Shown here piece after piece: positions 1-8,865 of a DNA stretch of 64,000 nt. The DNA comes from Pseudomonas arsenicoxydans (GTDB lineage: Bacteria; Pseudomonadota; Gammaproteobacteria; Pseudomonadales; Pseudomonadaceae), in assembly GCF_900103875.1 (NCBI RefSeq), contig NZ_LT629705.1:1192501-1256500 (forward strand), given 5' to 3'. A program made the translations under genes and the position numbers. Every line of letters starts with the position of its first letter. The first letter of the stretch is position 1. A model generated the notes under the pieces. That model did not search any database. It saw only the letters and a program-made list of their open reading frames with translations, and was not told where the DNA came from.

Positions 1-1205
1 AATACGTGTTTGACGATCGCCAGGCCGAGGCCGGTGCCGCCCGTGTTGGAATTGCGGCTGGAATCGACGCGGTAGAAGCGTTCGGTCAGGCGCGGCAGGT
101 GTTTGCTGTCGATCCCGATCCCTGAATCCTGGACGCTCAGGTGCGCACCTTGCTCGTCGCCCCACCAGCGAATGCGGATGTTGCCTTCGGCCGGCGTGTA
201 TTTCACCGCGTTGAACACCAGATTGGAAAACGCGCTGCGCAACTCAGCCTCGCTGCCCTTGAGCAGTATCGTCGGATCGGCTTCCAGGGTGATGCGCTGG
301 TTTTTCTGGCCGGACAACTGCTGGGCATCTCCCTTGATCGATTGCAGCAAGCCTTCGATGGCCACGGGCTGATTGTCCGAGGGGTAGTCGGTGGCTTCCA
401 GTTTGGCCAATAGCAGCAAGTCGTTGAGCAAGGTTTGCATGCGCCCCCCTTGCTGCTGCATTTGCTGCAGGGCACGGGTCCAGCGCGGGTTCACCTCCTC
501 GACGTTGTCGAGCAAGGTTTCCAGGTAACCGCAGATGACCGTCAACGGCGTGCGCAACTCGTGGGAAACGTTGGCGATAAAGTCTTTGCGCATCTGCTCC
601 AGTTGATGGATGCGCGTGACGTCGCGCACCAACATCAGGTGTTCGTTGTTGCCGTAGCGGGTGATGTACAACTGAATGCGCAGGCGATCGTTGATCGGTG
701 AAGGGATTTCCAGCGGCTCGGCGTAGGTGTCCTGCTCGAAATACTCCTTGAAGCGCGGATGGCGCACCAGGTTGGTGACCGGCTGGCCACTGTCTTGCGG
801 GGTCTTGAGACCGAGCAGGGTTTCAGCGGCGCGGTTCCACCATTCCAGGTTGCCGTCGCTGTCCAGCATGATCACCGCGTCTTTCAGCGCGGCCGTGGAT
901 TCCTGGACGCGGTCGATCACCGCTTGCAGGCGCCCGCGTACCCGTTGGTCACGTCGTTGCAGGTGGTAGATGCTGTCGAACACTTCGCCCCACAAGCCAT
1001 AGCCGTCCGGCGGTGCCTCATCGGGTTTGTGCAGGCGCAGCCATTCGTGCAACCGCAGCAGTTGCTTGAGGGTCCAGCCCAGGTAAATGCCCAATCCTGC
1101 TGCCAGGCTCCAGCCGTAGTAGCCGGTCATCAAGCCGATGACCAGGCAGCCGGTGACCAGCAACAGCATGTGACGGATCAGGGTGCCATGCCAGTTTTGG
1201 TTCAC
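1..1205 (-). CDS. phoR: PhoR phosphate-regulon sensor histidine kinase (3' end beyond window)
   Basis: Inner-membrane histidine kinase that senses phosphate status through the Pst system and phosphorylates PhoB. The frame opens at a GTG (1205-1203) giving VNQNWHGTLIRHML, then two hydrophobic stretches in the first ~55 residues, a PAS-like region, the H-box VSHELRTPL near residue 215 with the phospho-accepting His, and the ATP-binding motifs QDSGIGID and GGTGLGLAIVKHV near the window edge. About 400 residues are present; roughly 30 C-terminal residues are missing. It lies downstream of phoB on the same strand with a 100-bp gap holding a repeat-like sequence. The GTG start fits the usual PhoR N-terminus. 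Confidence 0.95.
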   Translation of the reverse strand, partial: MNQNWHGTLIRHMLLLVTGCLVIGLMTGYYGWSLAAGLGIYLGWTLKQLLRLHEWLRLHKPDEAPPDGYGLWGEVFDSIYHLQRRDQRVRGRLQAVIDRVQESTAALKDAVIMLDSDGNLEWWNRAAETLLGLKTPQDSGQPVTNLVRHPRFKEYFEQDTYAEPLEIPSPINDRLRIQLYITRYGNNEHLMLVRDVTRIHQLEQMRKDFIANVSHELRTPLTVICGYLETLLDNVEEVNPRWTRALQQMQQQGGRMQTLLNDLLLLAKLEATDYPSDNQPVAIEGLLQSIKGDAQQLSGQKNQRITLEADPTILLKGSEAELRSAFSNLVFNAVKYTPAEGNIRIRWWGDEQGAHLSVQDSGIGIDSKHLPRLTERFYRVDSSRNSNTGGTGLGLAIVKHV

Positions 1206-1220
1206 GGGGCGTCCTTAACG

Positions 1221-1312
1221 CAGCTTCCAGTATCAAGTTGCAAGCCGCAAGTTAGAGCGGCTGTGCTTTTGCTTGCCGCTTATAGCTTAAAGCTTGCCGC
1301 TGCTTCTATGCT
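1221..1312. repeat. GC-AAGCTTGC-type intergenic repeat between phoB and phoR
   Basis: Short runs of CAAG(T/C)TGCAAG, GCTTGCCGCT and AGCTTAAAGCTTGCCGCT are tandemly and invertedly repeated in the phoB-phoR gap. Similar AAGCTTGAAGC / GCGGCAAGC arrays occur between genes in fluorescent pseudomonads (from memory). It can fold and may modulate phoB-phoR read-through, which is inference. Confidence 0.45.
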
Positions 1313-1995
1313 TTGGTTGAAAAGCGATAACCGGTGCCGCGCACGGTTTGTACCAGATTTTCGTAGGCATCGCCGAGGGCTTTGCGCAGGCGACGGATGT
1401 GCACGTCGACGGTGCGTTCTTCGACGTAGACGTTGCCGCCCCAGACCTGATCCAGCAACTGGCCACGGGTGTAGGCACGTTCCTGGTGAGTCATGAAAAA
1501 CTGCAGTAAACGGTATTCGGTCGGGCCCATCTCGGCGGGTTTGCCGTCGATGGTCACGCGGTGGCTGATCGGGTCCAGCAGCAGGCCGCCGACTTCGATC
1601 GGTGCTTCGCCATCAGTCGGGCCGGCACGGCGCAGCACGGCTTTGAGGCGCGCTACCAGTTCACGCGGTGAAAACGGTTTGGTGATGTAGTCGTCGGCGC
1701 CGACTTCCAGGCCCTGAATCTTGTTGTCCTCTTCGCCCTTGGCCGTGAGCATGATGATCGGGATGTCCCCGGTCAGCTCGTCGCGCTTGAGGCGGCGGGC
1801 CAGTTCGATACCGGACGTGCCCGGCAGCATCCAGTCGAGCAGGATCAGGTCCGGCTTGCGGTCGACGATGATGGCATGCGCCTGCTGCGAGTTTTCCGCT
1901 TCCAGGCAGTCATAGCCGGCCATTTCCAACGCAACGGCGATCATTTCGCGAATGGGCGCTTCGTCGTCGACGATCAGAATGCTCCTGCCAACCAT
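1306..1995 (-). CDS. phoB: PhoB phosphate-regulon response regulator
   Basis: OmpR-family activator of phosphate-starvation genes, 229 residues, the normal PhoB length. The receiver domain (1-120) has the acidic pair DDE at 10-12, the phospho-acceptor Asp in LLDWMLPG (about residue 54) and the switch Lys in YITKPFSP. The C-terminal winged helix (about 130-226) ends in [11 protein letters not shown], typical of OmpR/PhoB DNA-binding domains. It is the first gene of the phoB-phoR pair and has a Pho box upstream (2050-2067), so it is probably autoregulated. Confidence 0.98.
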   Translation of the reverse strand: MVGRSILIVDDEAPIREMIAVALEMAGYDCLEAENSQQAHAIIVDRKPDLILLDWMLPGTSGIELARRLKRDELTGDIPIIMLTAKGEEDNKIQGLEVGADDYITKPFSPRELVARLKAVLRRAGPTDGEAPIEVGGLLLDPISHRVTIDGKPAEMGPTEYRLLQFFMTHQERAYTRGQLLDQVWGGNVYVEERTVDVHIRRLRKALGDAYENLVQTVRGTGYRFSTKA

Positions 1996-2033
1996 GCCAT
2001 TAATCCTCTTGTCATTTAACTGTCTTGCGCCGC

Positions 2034-2067
2034 ATTAGATAACGGAATTATTGCAGTCGTGTGACAA
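2034..2067 (-). promoter_or_regulatory. Pho box and -10 of the phoB promoter
   Basis: Read on the minus strand, TTGTCAC-acga-CTGCAAT (2067-2050) is two 7-base half sites separated by 4 bases, the architecture of a PhoB site (consensus CTGTCAT-N4-CTGTCAT). Ten bases downstream is TCTAAT (2039-2034), five of six matches to a -10 box. A PhoB dimer replacing the -35 element is the standard arrangement, so phoB autoactivation is inferred. Confidence 0.65.
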
Positions 2068-2147
2068 CAATTTAGCAGCTCGGCGATTGTCATGATCCTG
2101 AACTAAGCTCTAAGTCCGAATCCTGACAACCACAAAAGAAGGTTTCC

Positions 2148-2531
2148 ATGACTCAATACACGTTCTCACTTAAGGCTCTGATGTTGGCCGCTGCCCTTGC
2201 TTTGCCAACAATGGCCTTCGCTGCCGAACCCGCCATGATGAAAGACGGGATGATGGTGGATCACAAAGGCATGACCGTTTATACGTTCGACAAGGACGCT
2301 GGCGGCAAGTCAATGTGTAACGGTGATTGTGCTAAAAACTGGCCGCCGATGATGGCTCCGGCGGGTGCCAAGGCCGAGGGCAAATGGACCGTCATTAAGC
2401 GTGATGACGGCACGATGCAATACGCTTACGACGGCAAGCCGCTATACACCTTTATGAAGGACGAAAAGCCTGGAGAAATGAAAGGTGACGGCATGAAAGA
2501 TGTCTGGCACGTGGTTCACGAGCATAAGTAA
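2148..2531 (+). CDS. Small exported protein with YxF/W-x-x-D repeats (COG4315-like)
   Basis: 127 residues beginning with a Sec signal peptide (hydrophobic LMLAAALALPTMAFA followed by AEP, cleavage near residue 26). The mature part has two copies of the motif of the COG4315 / 'lipoprotein_15' family: VYTFDKD followed by SMCNGDCAKNWPP, and PLYTFMKDEKPG followed by VWHVV. There is no lipobox Cys, so it is probably soluble in the periplasm. Function of the family is not established. It is divergent from phoB; the shared spacer carries the phoB promoter. RBS AAGAAGG lies just ahead of the ATG. Confidence 0.85.
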   Translation: MTQYTFSLKALMLAAALALPTMAFAAEPAMMKDGMMVDHKGMTVYTFDKDAGGKSMCNGDCAKNWPPMMAPAGAKAEGKWTVIKRDDGTMQYAYDGKPLYTFMKDEKPGEMKGDGMKDVWHVVHEHK

Positions 2532-2550
2532 GTGATTCGCTGATGCTGTG

Positions 2551-2614
2551 AAAAGATCGCAGGCTTCGGCAGCGCCCACAAAAGCGTAGGAGCCGCCAAA
2601 GACTGCGATCTTTT
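2551..2614. repeat. REP-like inverted repeat / bidirectional terminator
   Basis: AAAAGATCGCAG (2551-2562) and its exact complement CTGCGATCTTTT (2603-2614) flank an imperfectly paired centre (GGCTTCGGCAGC / GTAGGAGCCGCC). This is a fluorescent-Pseudomonas repeat form that commonly sits between convergent genes. Here it separates the exported protein gene from ubiA. Confidence 0.7.
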
Positions 2615-2621
2615 GCAAACG

Positions 2622-3512
2622 TCAACGCAACCCGTAATCCAGCACAATCCCGACAAAAATCGCCAACCCGGCCCAGTGGTTGTGCAGAAACGCCTTGAAG
2701 CAACGCATCCGGTCCTTGCCTCGGGTGTACCAGAACTCCCAGGCAAAACAGCCCGCCGCCGCCAGCAACCCAAGGTGGAACCAGCCACCGAGCTGGAATT
2801 TCGACCCGGCCAGCAACAGGCAACCCAGCGCCAACCCTTGCAACGTCAGGATGATCGCCCGGTCCGCATCGCCAAACAGAATCGCGGTGGATTTCACCCC
2901 GATCTTCAAATCATCGTCGCGGTCGGTCATGGCGTAATAAGTGTCATAGCCGACCGTCCACAACAGGTTGGCGATCCACAGTAACCATGCCGCAGCAGGC
3001 AGCTCACCGGTTTCGGCGGTGAACGCCATCGGCATGCCCCAGGAGAACGCCGCGCCCAACACCACTTGCGGATAATAGGTGTAGCGCTTCATGAACGGGT
3101 AAGTGAGGGCCAGCGCCAGGCCACCGAACGACAGCCAGACCGTTGTCGCATTGGTGCACAGCACCAGCAGGAAGGCGGCGCCCATCAGCAGCGCGAAGAA
3201 CACCAAGGCTTCTTTGGAGCTGATCTTGCCACTCACCAGTGGCCGCTGTTCGGTGCGTTTCACGTGGCCATCGACCTTGCGGTCCGCCCAGTCGTTGATC
3301 ACGCAACCGCCGGCCCGGGTCAGCACCACGCCCAGCACGAAAATCACGATGTTGGCCAAGGATGGCGAACCTTTGCCGGCAATCCACAGCGCCCACAACG
3401 TTGGCCACAGCAGCAGGTAGATGCCGATCGGCTTGTCCATGCGGGTCAGTTGAATGAAATCCCAGGCCCGTGGATTCAAGCGATTCAGGGACTTGAGCAG
3501 GCTCTGATACAT
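2622..3512 (-). CDS. ubiA: UbiA 4-hydroxybenzoate octaprenyltransferase
   Basis: Integral inner-membrane prenyltransferase that adds the polyprenyl tail to 4-hydroxybenzoate in ubiquinone synthesis. 296 residues from [12 protein letters not shown], the usual UbiA size; the frame is open for 36 more codons upstream but those overlap ubiC. The first Asp-rich Mg/diphosphate motif NDWADRKVD and the second [11 protein letters not shown] are intact, and there are about eight hydrophobic segments. Its ATG overlaps the ubiC TGA (TGATG), so the two are translationally coupled and the pathway runs ubiC product to UbiA. Confidence 0.97.
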   Translation of the reverse strand: MYQSLLKSLNRLNPRAWDFIQLTRMDKPIGIYLLLWPTLWALWIAGKGSPSLANIVIFVLGVVLTRAGGCVINDWADRKVDGHVKRTEQRPLVSGKISSKEALVFFALLMGAAFLLVLCTNATTVWLSFGGLALALTYPFMKRYTYYPQVVLGAAFSWGMPMAFTAETGELPAAAWLLWIANLLWTVGYDTYYAMTDRDDDLKIGVKSTAILFGDADRAIILTLQGLALGCLLLAGSKFQLGGWFHLGLLAAAGCFAWEFWYTRGKDRMRCFKAFLHNHWAGLAIFVGIVLDYGLR

Positions 3513-4075
3513 CAGCAATTCTCCGGATGGGCGCGGGTGGCGAGCCACAAGGTCGGCAAGAAAATCTCGGCTACCAGCACGCTCAAGGCACCGCGGTCGA
3601 ACCGCGAGCGGCGGCCCCACAGCTCAGGAGCGCGAGCCTCCATCGGCAGCCATTCCTGAGGATAGTGGCAAACCTCGATAGCCCGACGCTGGAACGCTTG
3701 ATCGCAAAACAGCAACTCACCCAACGAGCGACTGCCCAATTCGTCCATGTGCAAGCCATCGCCCTGCAGCGCACTGCGCGCCGCCACGCTGCGGGCAAAC
3801 ACCCACGCTTCGCCGTGGCCACGCAAATACACCTCGCGCACCCAGCCTTCACTGCCTTCGTCCAGTTCCAGCGCGGCACATTCGTCGGCGCGCAGTGGTT
3901 GCCAGCCTTCAAACAGCGGCGTGACACTGAAAGCATCATTCGACAAACGGATCAGCCGTCGGGTCAGCGAGCCTTCGTCAAACAACCAGTCGAGGGTAGA
4001 CGTGTCGGGGAGGGGCGTCAGTTGGCTGTGAGGGAGCCATAACGGGGTCGTGGAGGGGAATTTTGAGTGCGGCAC
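3512..4075 (-). CDS. ubiC: UbiC chorismate pyruvate-lyase
   Basis: Cytosolic enzyme that splits chorismate into pyruvate and 4-hydroxybenzoate, the first committed ubiquinone step. 187 residues; [12 protein letters not shown] near residue 30, a central VREVYLRG segment and the C-terminal LWGRRSRF match the UbiC fold as I know it. It heads the ubiC-ubiA operon and overlaps ubiA by one base at the stop/start junction. Confidence 0.95.
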   Translation of the reverse strand: MPHSKFPSTTPLWLPHSQLTPLPDTSTLDWLFDEGSLTRRLIRLSNDAFSVTPLFEGWQPLRADECAALELDEGSEGWVREVYLRGHGEAWVFARSVAARSALQGDGLHMDELGSRSLGELLFCDQAFQRRAIEVCHYPQEWLPMEARAPELWGRRSRFDRGALSVLVAEIFLPTLWLATRAHPENC

Positions 4076-4277
4076 AGTGAGTCATTATTGGCAGCAAATG
4101 AGGCGGCGAGCTTAACATGTCGGCCAGCGATTTTGATTGATCCGGGCCGCCGTTGCGCCGAACACGCTTGCATCTGCCGTGCCCGATCAGTACAAAACGC
4201 CCCTGAGCCGAACGGCAGCGCTCTATCTATCGGCCGTTCGCGCCGGCATCAAGCCTGAATCCTGAGGAAGTACCTGA

Positions 4278-4445
4278 ATGAAAAAGTGGCAATGTGTGGT
4301 CTGCGGCCTGATTTATAACGAAGCCGACGGCTGGCCGGACGACGGCATTGCGCCGGGCACCCTGTGGCAAGACGTGCCGGAAGACTGGCTGTGCCCGGAC
4401 TGCGGCGTAGGCAAGATGGATTTTGAAATGATCGAAATCAACTAA
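4278..4445 (+). CDS. rubA: Rubredoxin
   Basis: 55-residue one-iron electron carrier. Two knuckles bind the iron: C6-V-V-C9-G and C39-P-D-C42-G, with the family hallmark [19 protein letters not shown] between them. It passes electrons from rubredoxin reductase to acceptors such as alkane hydroxylases or oxygen-defence enzymes. The reductase gene follows 20 bp downstream. Only one rubredoxin gene is present here, while P. aeruginosa has two in tandem at the matching place (from memory). Confidence 0.95.
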   Translation: MKKWQCVVCGLIYNEADGWPDDGIAPGTLWQDVPEDWLCPDCGVGKMDFEMIEIN

Positions 4446-4465
4446 GACATTTAAAGGAGTAAGGA

Positions 4466-5614
4466 ATGAACGCACCTGTCGTGATCGTCGGCACCGGGCT
4501 GGCCGGCTACAACCTGGCCCGGGAGTTTCGCAAACTCGATGGCGAAACCCCGCTGCTGCTGATTACCGCCGATGACGGGCGCTCCTACTCCAAACCGATG
4601 CTCTCCACCGGTTTCGGCAAGAACAAAGACGCCGATGGCCTGAGCATGGCCGAACCTGGCGCGATGGCCGAGCAACTGAAGGCCGAAGTGCGTACTCACA
4701 CGCGCATCAGCGGTATCGATCCTGGCCACAAACGCTTGTGGATCGGCGAAGAGTCGGTGATTTACCGCGACTTGATCCTGGCCTGGGGCGCGGAAACCGT
4801 GCGAGTGCCGATCGAAGGGGACGCCGCCGACGCCGTTTTCCCGATCAACGATCTGGAAGATTACGCGCGCTTTCGTGCAGCCGCGGCCGGTAAACGTCGG
4901 GTGCTGTTGCTGGGTGCCGGGTTGATTGGTTGTGAATTCGCCAATGACTTGATCCTGGGCGGTTACGAGGTGCAACTGGTTGCACCGTGCGAACAAGTCA
5001 TGCCGACCTTGCTGCACCCGGCGGCGGCCGCAGCGGTTCAGGCTGGGCTGGAAAGCCTGGGCGCACGCTTCCACCTGGGGCCGGTGCTCAATCGCTTGCA
5101 GCGTGTGGATGATGGCCTGGAGGCGCATTTGTCCGATGGTCAGGTGATTCCTTGCGATGTGGTGGTGTCGGCCATTGGCCTGCGTCCGCGTATCGACCTG
5201 GCGGCAGCAGCCGGCGTGCAGGTCAACCGTGGCGTGGTGGTCGACCGTCACCTGAAAACGTCTCACGCCAATATCTACGCCCTGGGCGATTGTGCCGAGG
5301 TCGATGGGCTGAATCTGCTGTACGTCATGCCCCTGATGAGCTGTGCGAGAGCGCTGGCGCAAACCCTCGCCGGAAACCCTACCGCTGTGAACTACGGCCC
5401 GATGCCGATCACGGTGAAAACCCCCGTCTGCCCGTTGGTGGTTTCGCCGCCGCCACGGGGTGTGGAGGGCGTCTGGACGGTCGAAGGGCAGGGCGCCGAC
5501 GTCAAGGTTTTGTGCCGCGATTCCAGCGGAAAACTGCTCGGTTATGCCCTGACAGGCGCGGCGGTGATGGAAAAACTGGCTCTCAACAAAGAGCTTCCGG
5601 CACTGCTGGCGTAA
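4466..5614 (+). CDS. rubB: Rubredoxin-NAD(+) reductase
   Basis: FAD-dependent pyridine-nucleotide oxidoreductase, 382 residues. The FAD Rossmann motif [13 protein letters not shown] is at residues 5-17, the NADH motif [14 protein letters not shown] near 147, and the second FAD motif [10 protein letters not shown] near 271. It reduces rubredoxin with NADH. RBS AAAGGAGTAAGG precedes the ATG and the gene is paired with the rubredoxin gene upstream, so they form an operon. Confidence 0.93.
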   Translation: MNAPVVIVGTGLAGYNLAREFRKLDGETPLLLITADDGRSYSKPMLSTGFGKNKDADGLSMAEPGAMAEQLKAEVRTHTRISGIDPGHKRLWIGEESVIYRDLILAWGAETVRVPIEGDAADAVFPINDLEDYARFRAAAAGKRRVLLLGAGLIGCEFANDLILGGYEVQLVAPCEQVMPTLLHPAAAAAVQAGLESLGARFHLGPVLNRLQRVDDGLEAHLSDGQVIPCDVVVSAIGLRPRIDLAAAAGVQVNRGVVVDRHLKTSHANIYALGDCAEVDGLNLLYVMPLMSCARALAQTLAGNPTAVNYGPMPITVKTPVCPLVVSPPPRGVEGVWTVEGQGADVKVLCRDSSGKLLGYALTGAAVMEKLALNKELPALLA

Positions 5615-5806
5615 ATACCGGTCGTTCTGTCGGAATCACCCCTCTTTTGCCCCTACAAAGGTCGCGCCGAGACTGGCGCGGCTCTTCCGTGCGTGCCATT
5701 CTCACTCCCGTCTGCCGCAGAGTAGAGCACCTGCGGCGCTTTGGGCGCTGTTCCAACGAGAACAGCACGGACATAACAACAAAAAACCGTCAAAGGGGCT
5801 TCACTA

Positions 5807-6082
5807 ATGCGTAAACCAGAACTCGCCGCTGCAATCGCTGAAAAAGCAGATCTCACCAAAGAGCAGGCAAACCGCGTTCTCAACGCCGTTCTCGAAGAAA
5901 TCACCGGCGCACTTCACCGCAAAGACAGCGTCACGCTGGTGGGCTTCGGTACCTTCCTGCAACGCCACCGCGGTGCCCGTACCGGCAAAAACCCGCAAAC
6001 CGGTGAGCCCGTCAAAATCAAGGCCAGCAACACAGTTGCGTTCAAGCCAGGCAAATCGTTGAAAGATAGCGTTAATCCATAA
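5807..6082 (+). CDS. hupA: HU-family DNA-binding protein
   Basis: 91 residues, the size of HU/IHF subunits. The N-terminal helices (MRKPELAAAIAEKADLTKEQ) dimerise; the arm region has the signature VGFGTFLQRHRGARTGKNP, with Pro at the tip of the beta arm. In P. putida the gene at this place next to rubredoxin reductase is called hupA (from memory); the symbol is transferred by position. Strong terminator follows at 6122-6160. It has its own 190-bp leader. Confidence 0.9.
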   Translation: MRKPELAAAIAEKADLTKEQANRVLNAVLEEITGALHRKDSVTLVGFGTFLQRHRGARTGKNPQTGEPVKIKASNTVAFKPGKSLKDSVNP

Positions 6083-6121
6083 TTGCGGCGAACTCCCTGA
6101 ATAAAGGGGAGAACCGTATTG

Positions 6122-6160
6122 AAAAATGGGCATGCCGATTAAATCGGGTGCCCATTTTTT
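6122..6160 (+). terminator. Rho-independent terminator of the HU gene
   Basis: AAAAATGGGCA (6122-6132) pairs with TGCCCATTTTT (6149-6159), with an inner pairing of CCGATT/AATCGG, followed by a T run. It lies 40 bp after the HU stop codon. Confidence 0.9.
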
Positions 6161-6734
6161 ATGCGCGTAATGTGGTTCTGTATTAAGTCTGGATTGGACT
6201 GATTAATACACTCTGGAAATTGATTGTTCATTTAGCTCATTTGTTCGCAAGCGTTTCCGAGATTACCTTCATATATTAAGTGCCATCACTGTAATGGCAC
6301 TTTTTTGGTTCTTTGTTGTCGCGCACCGCGCTGTTCCAAAGTGACCATGACCTTTCGGACGATTCCTACATTTATTCCCTCTGATTATTGGCATGCTGCG
6401 CGCCTGCATCGAAAGGTCTCGCCCAAGATTTTTTGAAAGTTTGACGGGAGGCTCTGGCTCAATGGTTTTGGGCGTGTGTTCGCGAGGCTTCAATATTAAA
6501 TCGACATCAGGGAATCCCCTTACACATATAGGGAGATCTCCTACGTGCAATAAAGATCACTTCGTCTTGTTGTTTAATCAGATGCTTGCTAGTGGCCATC
6601 ATAGTGATTACGATGCGCGCACTTGAAAGAGCACGAACTCAATTGGATGAGACTCATCGCAGCTCTTTGATACTGTCCTGGCCCCTTGGAATCTTCATTG
6701 GGCGTATGACCGTAATCCTAAATAAAGGCCATGG
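6161..6734 (+). other. Gene-free AT-richer leader of the T6SS operon
   Basis: About 570 bases with no convincing gene between HU and tssA. Short open frames exist (for example 6393-6626) but have no ribosome site or recognisable motif and use codons unlike the neighbours. The stretch holds a perfect hairpin with a T run (6278-6307) and a weak sigma-54-type site at 6388-6404 (TTGG-N12-GC pattern with GG and GC ten bases apart). It probably carries the promoter and regulatory sites for the secretion locus. Confidence 0.5.
6278..6307 (+). terminator. Perfect hairpin with T run upstream of tssA
   Basis: AAGTGCCAT (6278-6286), loop CACTGTA, ATGGCACTT (6294-6302), then TTTTT. It looks like a rho-independent terminator for rightward transcription. 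It is 190 bp past the HU gene, which already has its own terminator, so it could end an unannotated transcript or attenuate a leader RNA of the T6SS operon. Confidence 0.6.
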
Positions 6735-8291
6735 ATGTCCTACTCAAGCAAACTTTCTGCTCATTACCTTGATCTCGCAAAAGCCTCTGTTTCCAAAGAG
6801 AATTTCGCGGGCGAGGACGTTCGTTTTTCGAGCGAATATGAGGCATTGGAAAGCGAGCTGGGCAAAGCCTCCTCAATGCACGAAAGCGGTCAGATCGACT
6901 GGCTTAAAATCCGTGAAAACAGCGAAAGCCTGCTGCGTACCCAGTCCAAGGACTTGCGGGTCGGTGCCTGGCTGACCTGGGCGTTGTACCAGCGCGAATC
7001 CTTTCAAGGACTACTGGCGGGCCTTGGTTTGTTGCACTATCTGTGCGAAAGCCACTGGGCCGAAGTCCACCCGAACAAGGCCCGTACCCGCGCTGCTGCG
7101 ATCAGTTGGCTGGTGCCGCGTCTTGAGCAGGTGTTGACCGAAAACATCGCGATCAAAGAGCAGTTGCCGATGTTCCGGCGCCTGGTCGAACACCTTGAAG
7201 GACTCGACGCTGCCTGCACCGAGCACTTGGGTGACGACGCGCCACTGCTGCTGCCGATCTCTCGCCGCCTGAAAAACATGGTGCAACGCGCCGCTGACAA
7301 CCAGCCGGAACCCGGTGTGGTCGGCGCCGCAGTCGCCCAGGTCAAGCAAGCCGCCACGCAGTTGTTCACCCCTGGCGCACCGATCGATAACGAAAAAGAA
7401 GCCCACAAAGCCCTGCGCGCCCAACAGGAAAGCGCGCGGCCGTTGTGTGCCTGGTGGCTCAAGCAGAAAGCCACTGACCTGCGCGCCCTGCGCCTCAATC
7501 GCACGCTCCTGTGGCTGCCTATCGACGCTGTTCCCGAGCGCAACGCCGAACAAATCACCGTTCTGCGCGGTTTGCCCGCGGACAAGCTCAAGTCCTATCA
7601 GGATCGTTACGACCAGGCCAAGTACGCCGACCTGTTGGTGGAACTGGAGGCGAGCCTGGCGAAGGCGCCGTTCTGGTTTGACGGCCAGCGCATGGTCTGG
7701 GAGTGCCTGCAGGGCCTGAACGCCGAAATGGCCATGCGCGAAGTGGAAATCCACTTCGCGCTGTTGATTCAGCGTCTGCCTGGCATCATCGAATTGCGTT
7801 TCCATGACGGCGCACCGTTTGCCGATCCGGCGACCCGCGCCTGGATCAGCGCCCATGTCATGCCGCACCTGCAAAGCGCCAGTGCGCCGCGCAAGGTTGA
7901 AGTCGCCGACACCCAGCCAGCCTGGGAAGTGGCCCTGGAAGAAGTCCTGCCGATTTTGCGCAAGGACGGCCTCAAGGCCGCCGTGCAAATCCTCAAGCAG
8001 GGCCTGCAAAGTGCTCAAGGCGGGCGCGTACGGTTTTTCTGGCAGTTCGCCCTCGCGCGGCTGTGCTTCATGGCCAAGAAATACGAATTGGCCAGGACCC
8101 AACTCGAAACCCTCGACCAAACATTACAGGACTCAGGCCTGAACGCCTGGGAGCCCGATCTTGCGCTGGAAGTGCTGCATTTACTGCATAGCTGCTGCGA
8201 GTTGTTGCCGCAGAACCATGCCGTACGTGAACGCAAGGAAGAGATTTATCGCAGGCTGTGCCACCTCGATCTCGAAGTGGTACTCGAATAG
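6735..8291 (+). CDS. tssA: TssA, T6SS cap/baseplate-assembly protein
   Basis: 518 residues. The N-terminal ImpA_N region (about 30-140) carries the family signature around W-A-E-V-H-P and KARTRAAAISWLVPRLE; the C-terminal part (about 380-515) is helical and resembles the VasJ type. TssA proteins help assemble the baseplate and prime tail-sheath growth in the cytosol. ATG 6735 is chosen; the ATG four bases earlier is out of frame. First gene of the operon; tssB starts 32 bp downstream. Confidence 0.9.
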   Translation: MSYSSKLSAHYLDLAKASVSKENFAGEDVRFSSEYEALESELGKASSMHESGQIDWLKIRENSESLLRTQSKDLRVGAWLTWALYQRESFQGLLAGLGLLHYLCESHWAEVHPNKARTRAAAISWLVPRLEQVLTENIAIKEQLPMFRRLVEHLEGLDAACTEHLGDDAPLLLPISRRLKNMVQRAADNQPEPGVVGAAVAQVKQAATQLFTPGAPIDNEKEAHKALRAQQESARPLCAWWLKQKATDLRALRLNRTLLWLPIDAVPERNAEQITVLRGLPADKLKSYQDRYDQAKYADLLVELEASLAKAPFWFDGQRMVWECLQGLNAEMAMREVEIHFALLIQRLPGIIELRFHDGAPFADPATRAWISAHVMPHLQSASAPRKVEVADTQPAWEVALEEVLPILRKDGLKAAVQILKQGLQSAQGGRVRFFWQFALARLCFMAKKYELARTQLETLDQTLQDSGLNAWEPDLALEVLHLLHSCCELLPQNHAVRERKEEIYRRLCHLDLEVVLE

Positions 8292-8323
8292 GCCCCCGGG
8301 CCACAACCGCAAGGAGAAAAGCC

Positions 8324-8839
8324 ATGGCCAAAGAAGGCTCGGTAGCCCCCAAGGAACGCATCAACGTCACGTTCAAACCTGCCACCGGTGGTGCACAGGA
8401 AGAGATCGAACTGCCGTTGAAACTACTGGCAATCGGTGACTACACCCACCGCAAGGACGAACGCAAAGTCGAAGATCGCAAGCCGATCAGCATCGACAAG
8501 ACAACCTTCGACGAAGTGCTGGCCAAGCAAGAGCTGAGCCTGACGTTGAACGTGCCGAACCGTCTTCAGGAAGAGGGCAGCACTGAAGAGTTGGGCGTGC
8601 AACTGCGCGTCAACTCGATGAAGGACTTCAACCCGGCCAGCCTGGTCGAGCAAGTGCCTGAGCTGAAAAAACTGATGGAACTGCGCGACGCGCTGGTGGC
8701 CCTCAAAGGCCCGTTGGGTAACGCGCCTGCGTTCCGCAAAGCCATCGAAGGCGTTCTCGCCGACGACGAATCCCGCGGTCGCGTACTGGGTGAGCTGGGC
8801 CTGAACGCCGCAGCCCAGGACGCCCCCCAGAACGTCTGA
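8324..8839 (+). CDS. tssB: TssB, T6SS contractile sheath small subunit
   Basis: 171 residues from MAKEGSVAPKERINV; AAGGAGAAAAGCC just before the ATG decides this start over an in-frame codon 66 bases earlier. Motifs LPLKLLAIGDYT, FDEVLAKQ and the NSMKDFNPASLVEQVPEL segment are the conserved core of the VipA/TssB family. It builds the helical sheath with TssC, whose contraction drives the needle; ClpV recycles it. tssC follows 26 bp downstream. Confidence 0.97.
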   Translation: MAKEGSVAPKERINVTFKPATGGAQEEIELPLKLLAIGDYTHRKDERKVEDRKPISIDKTTFDEVLAKQELSLTLNVPNRLQEEGSTEELGVQLRVNSMKDFNPASLVEQVPELKKLMELRDALVALKGPLGNAPAFRKAIEGVLADDESRGRVLGELGLNAAAQDAPQNV

Positions 8840-8865
8840 GCCACCATCAGTCAAGGAAGCCAACA

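Noticed and set aside
6393..6626. Open frame of 77 codons in the T6SS leader
   Set aside because: No ribosome site, no family resemblance, atypical composition; probably non-coding leader.
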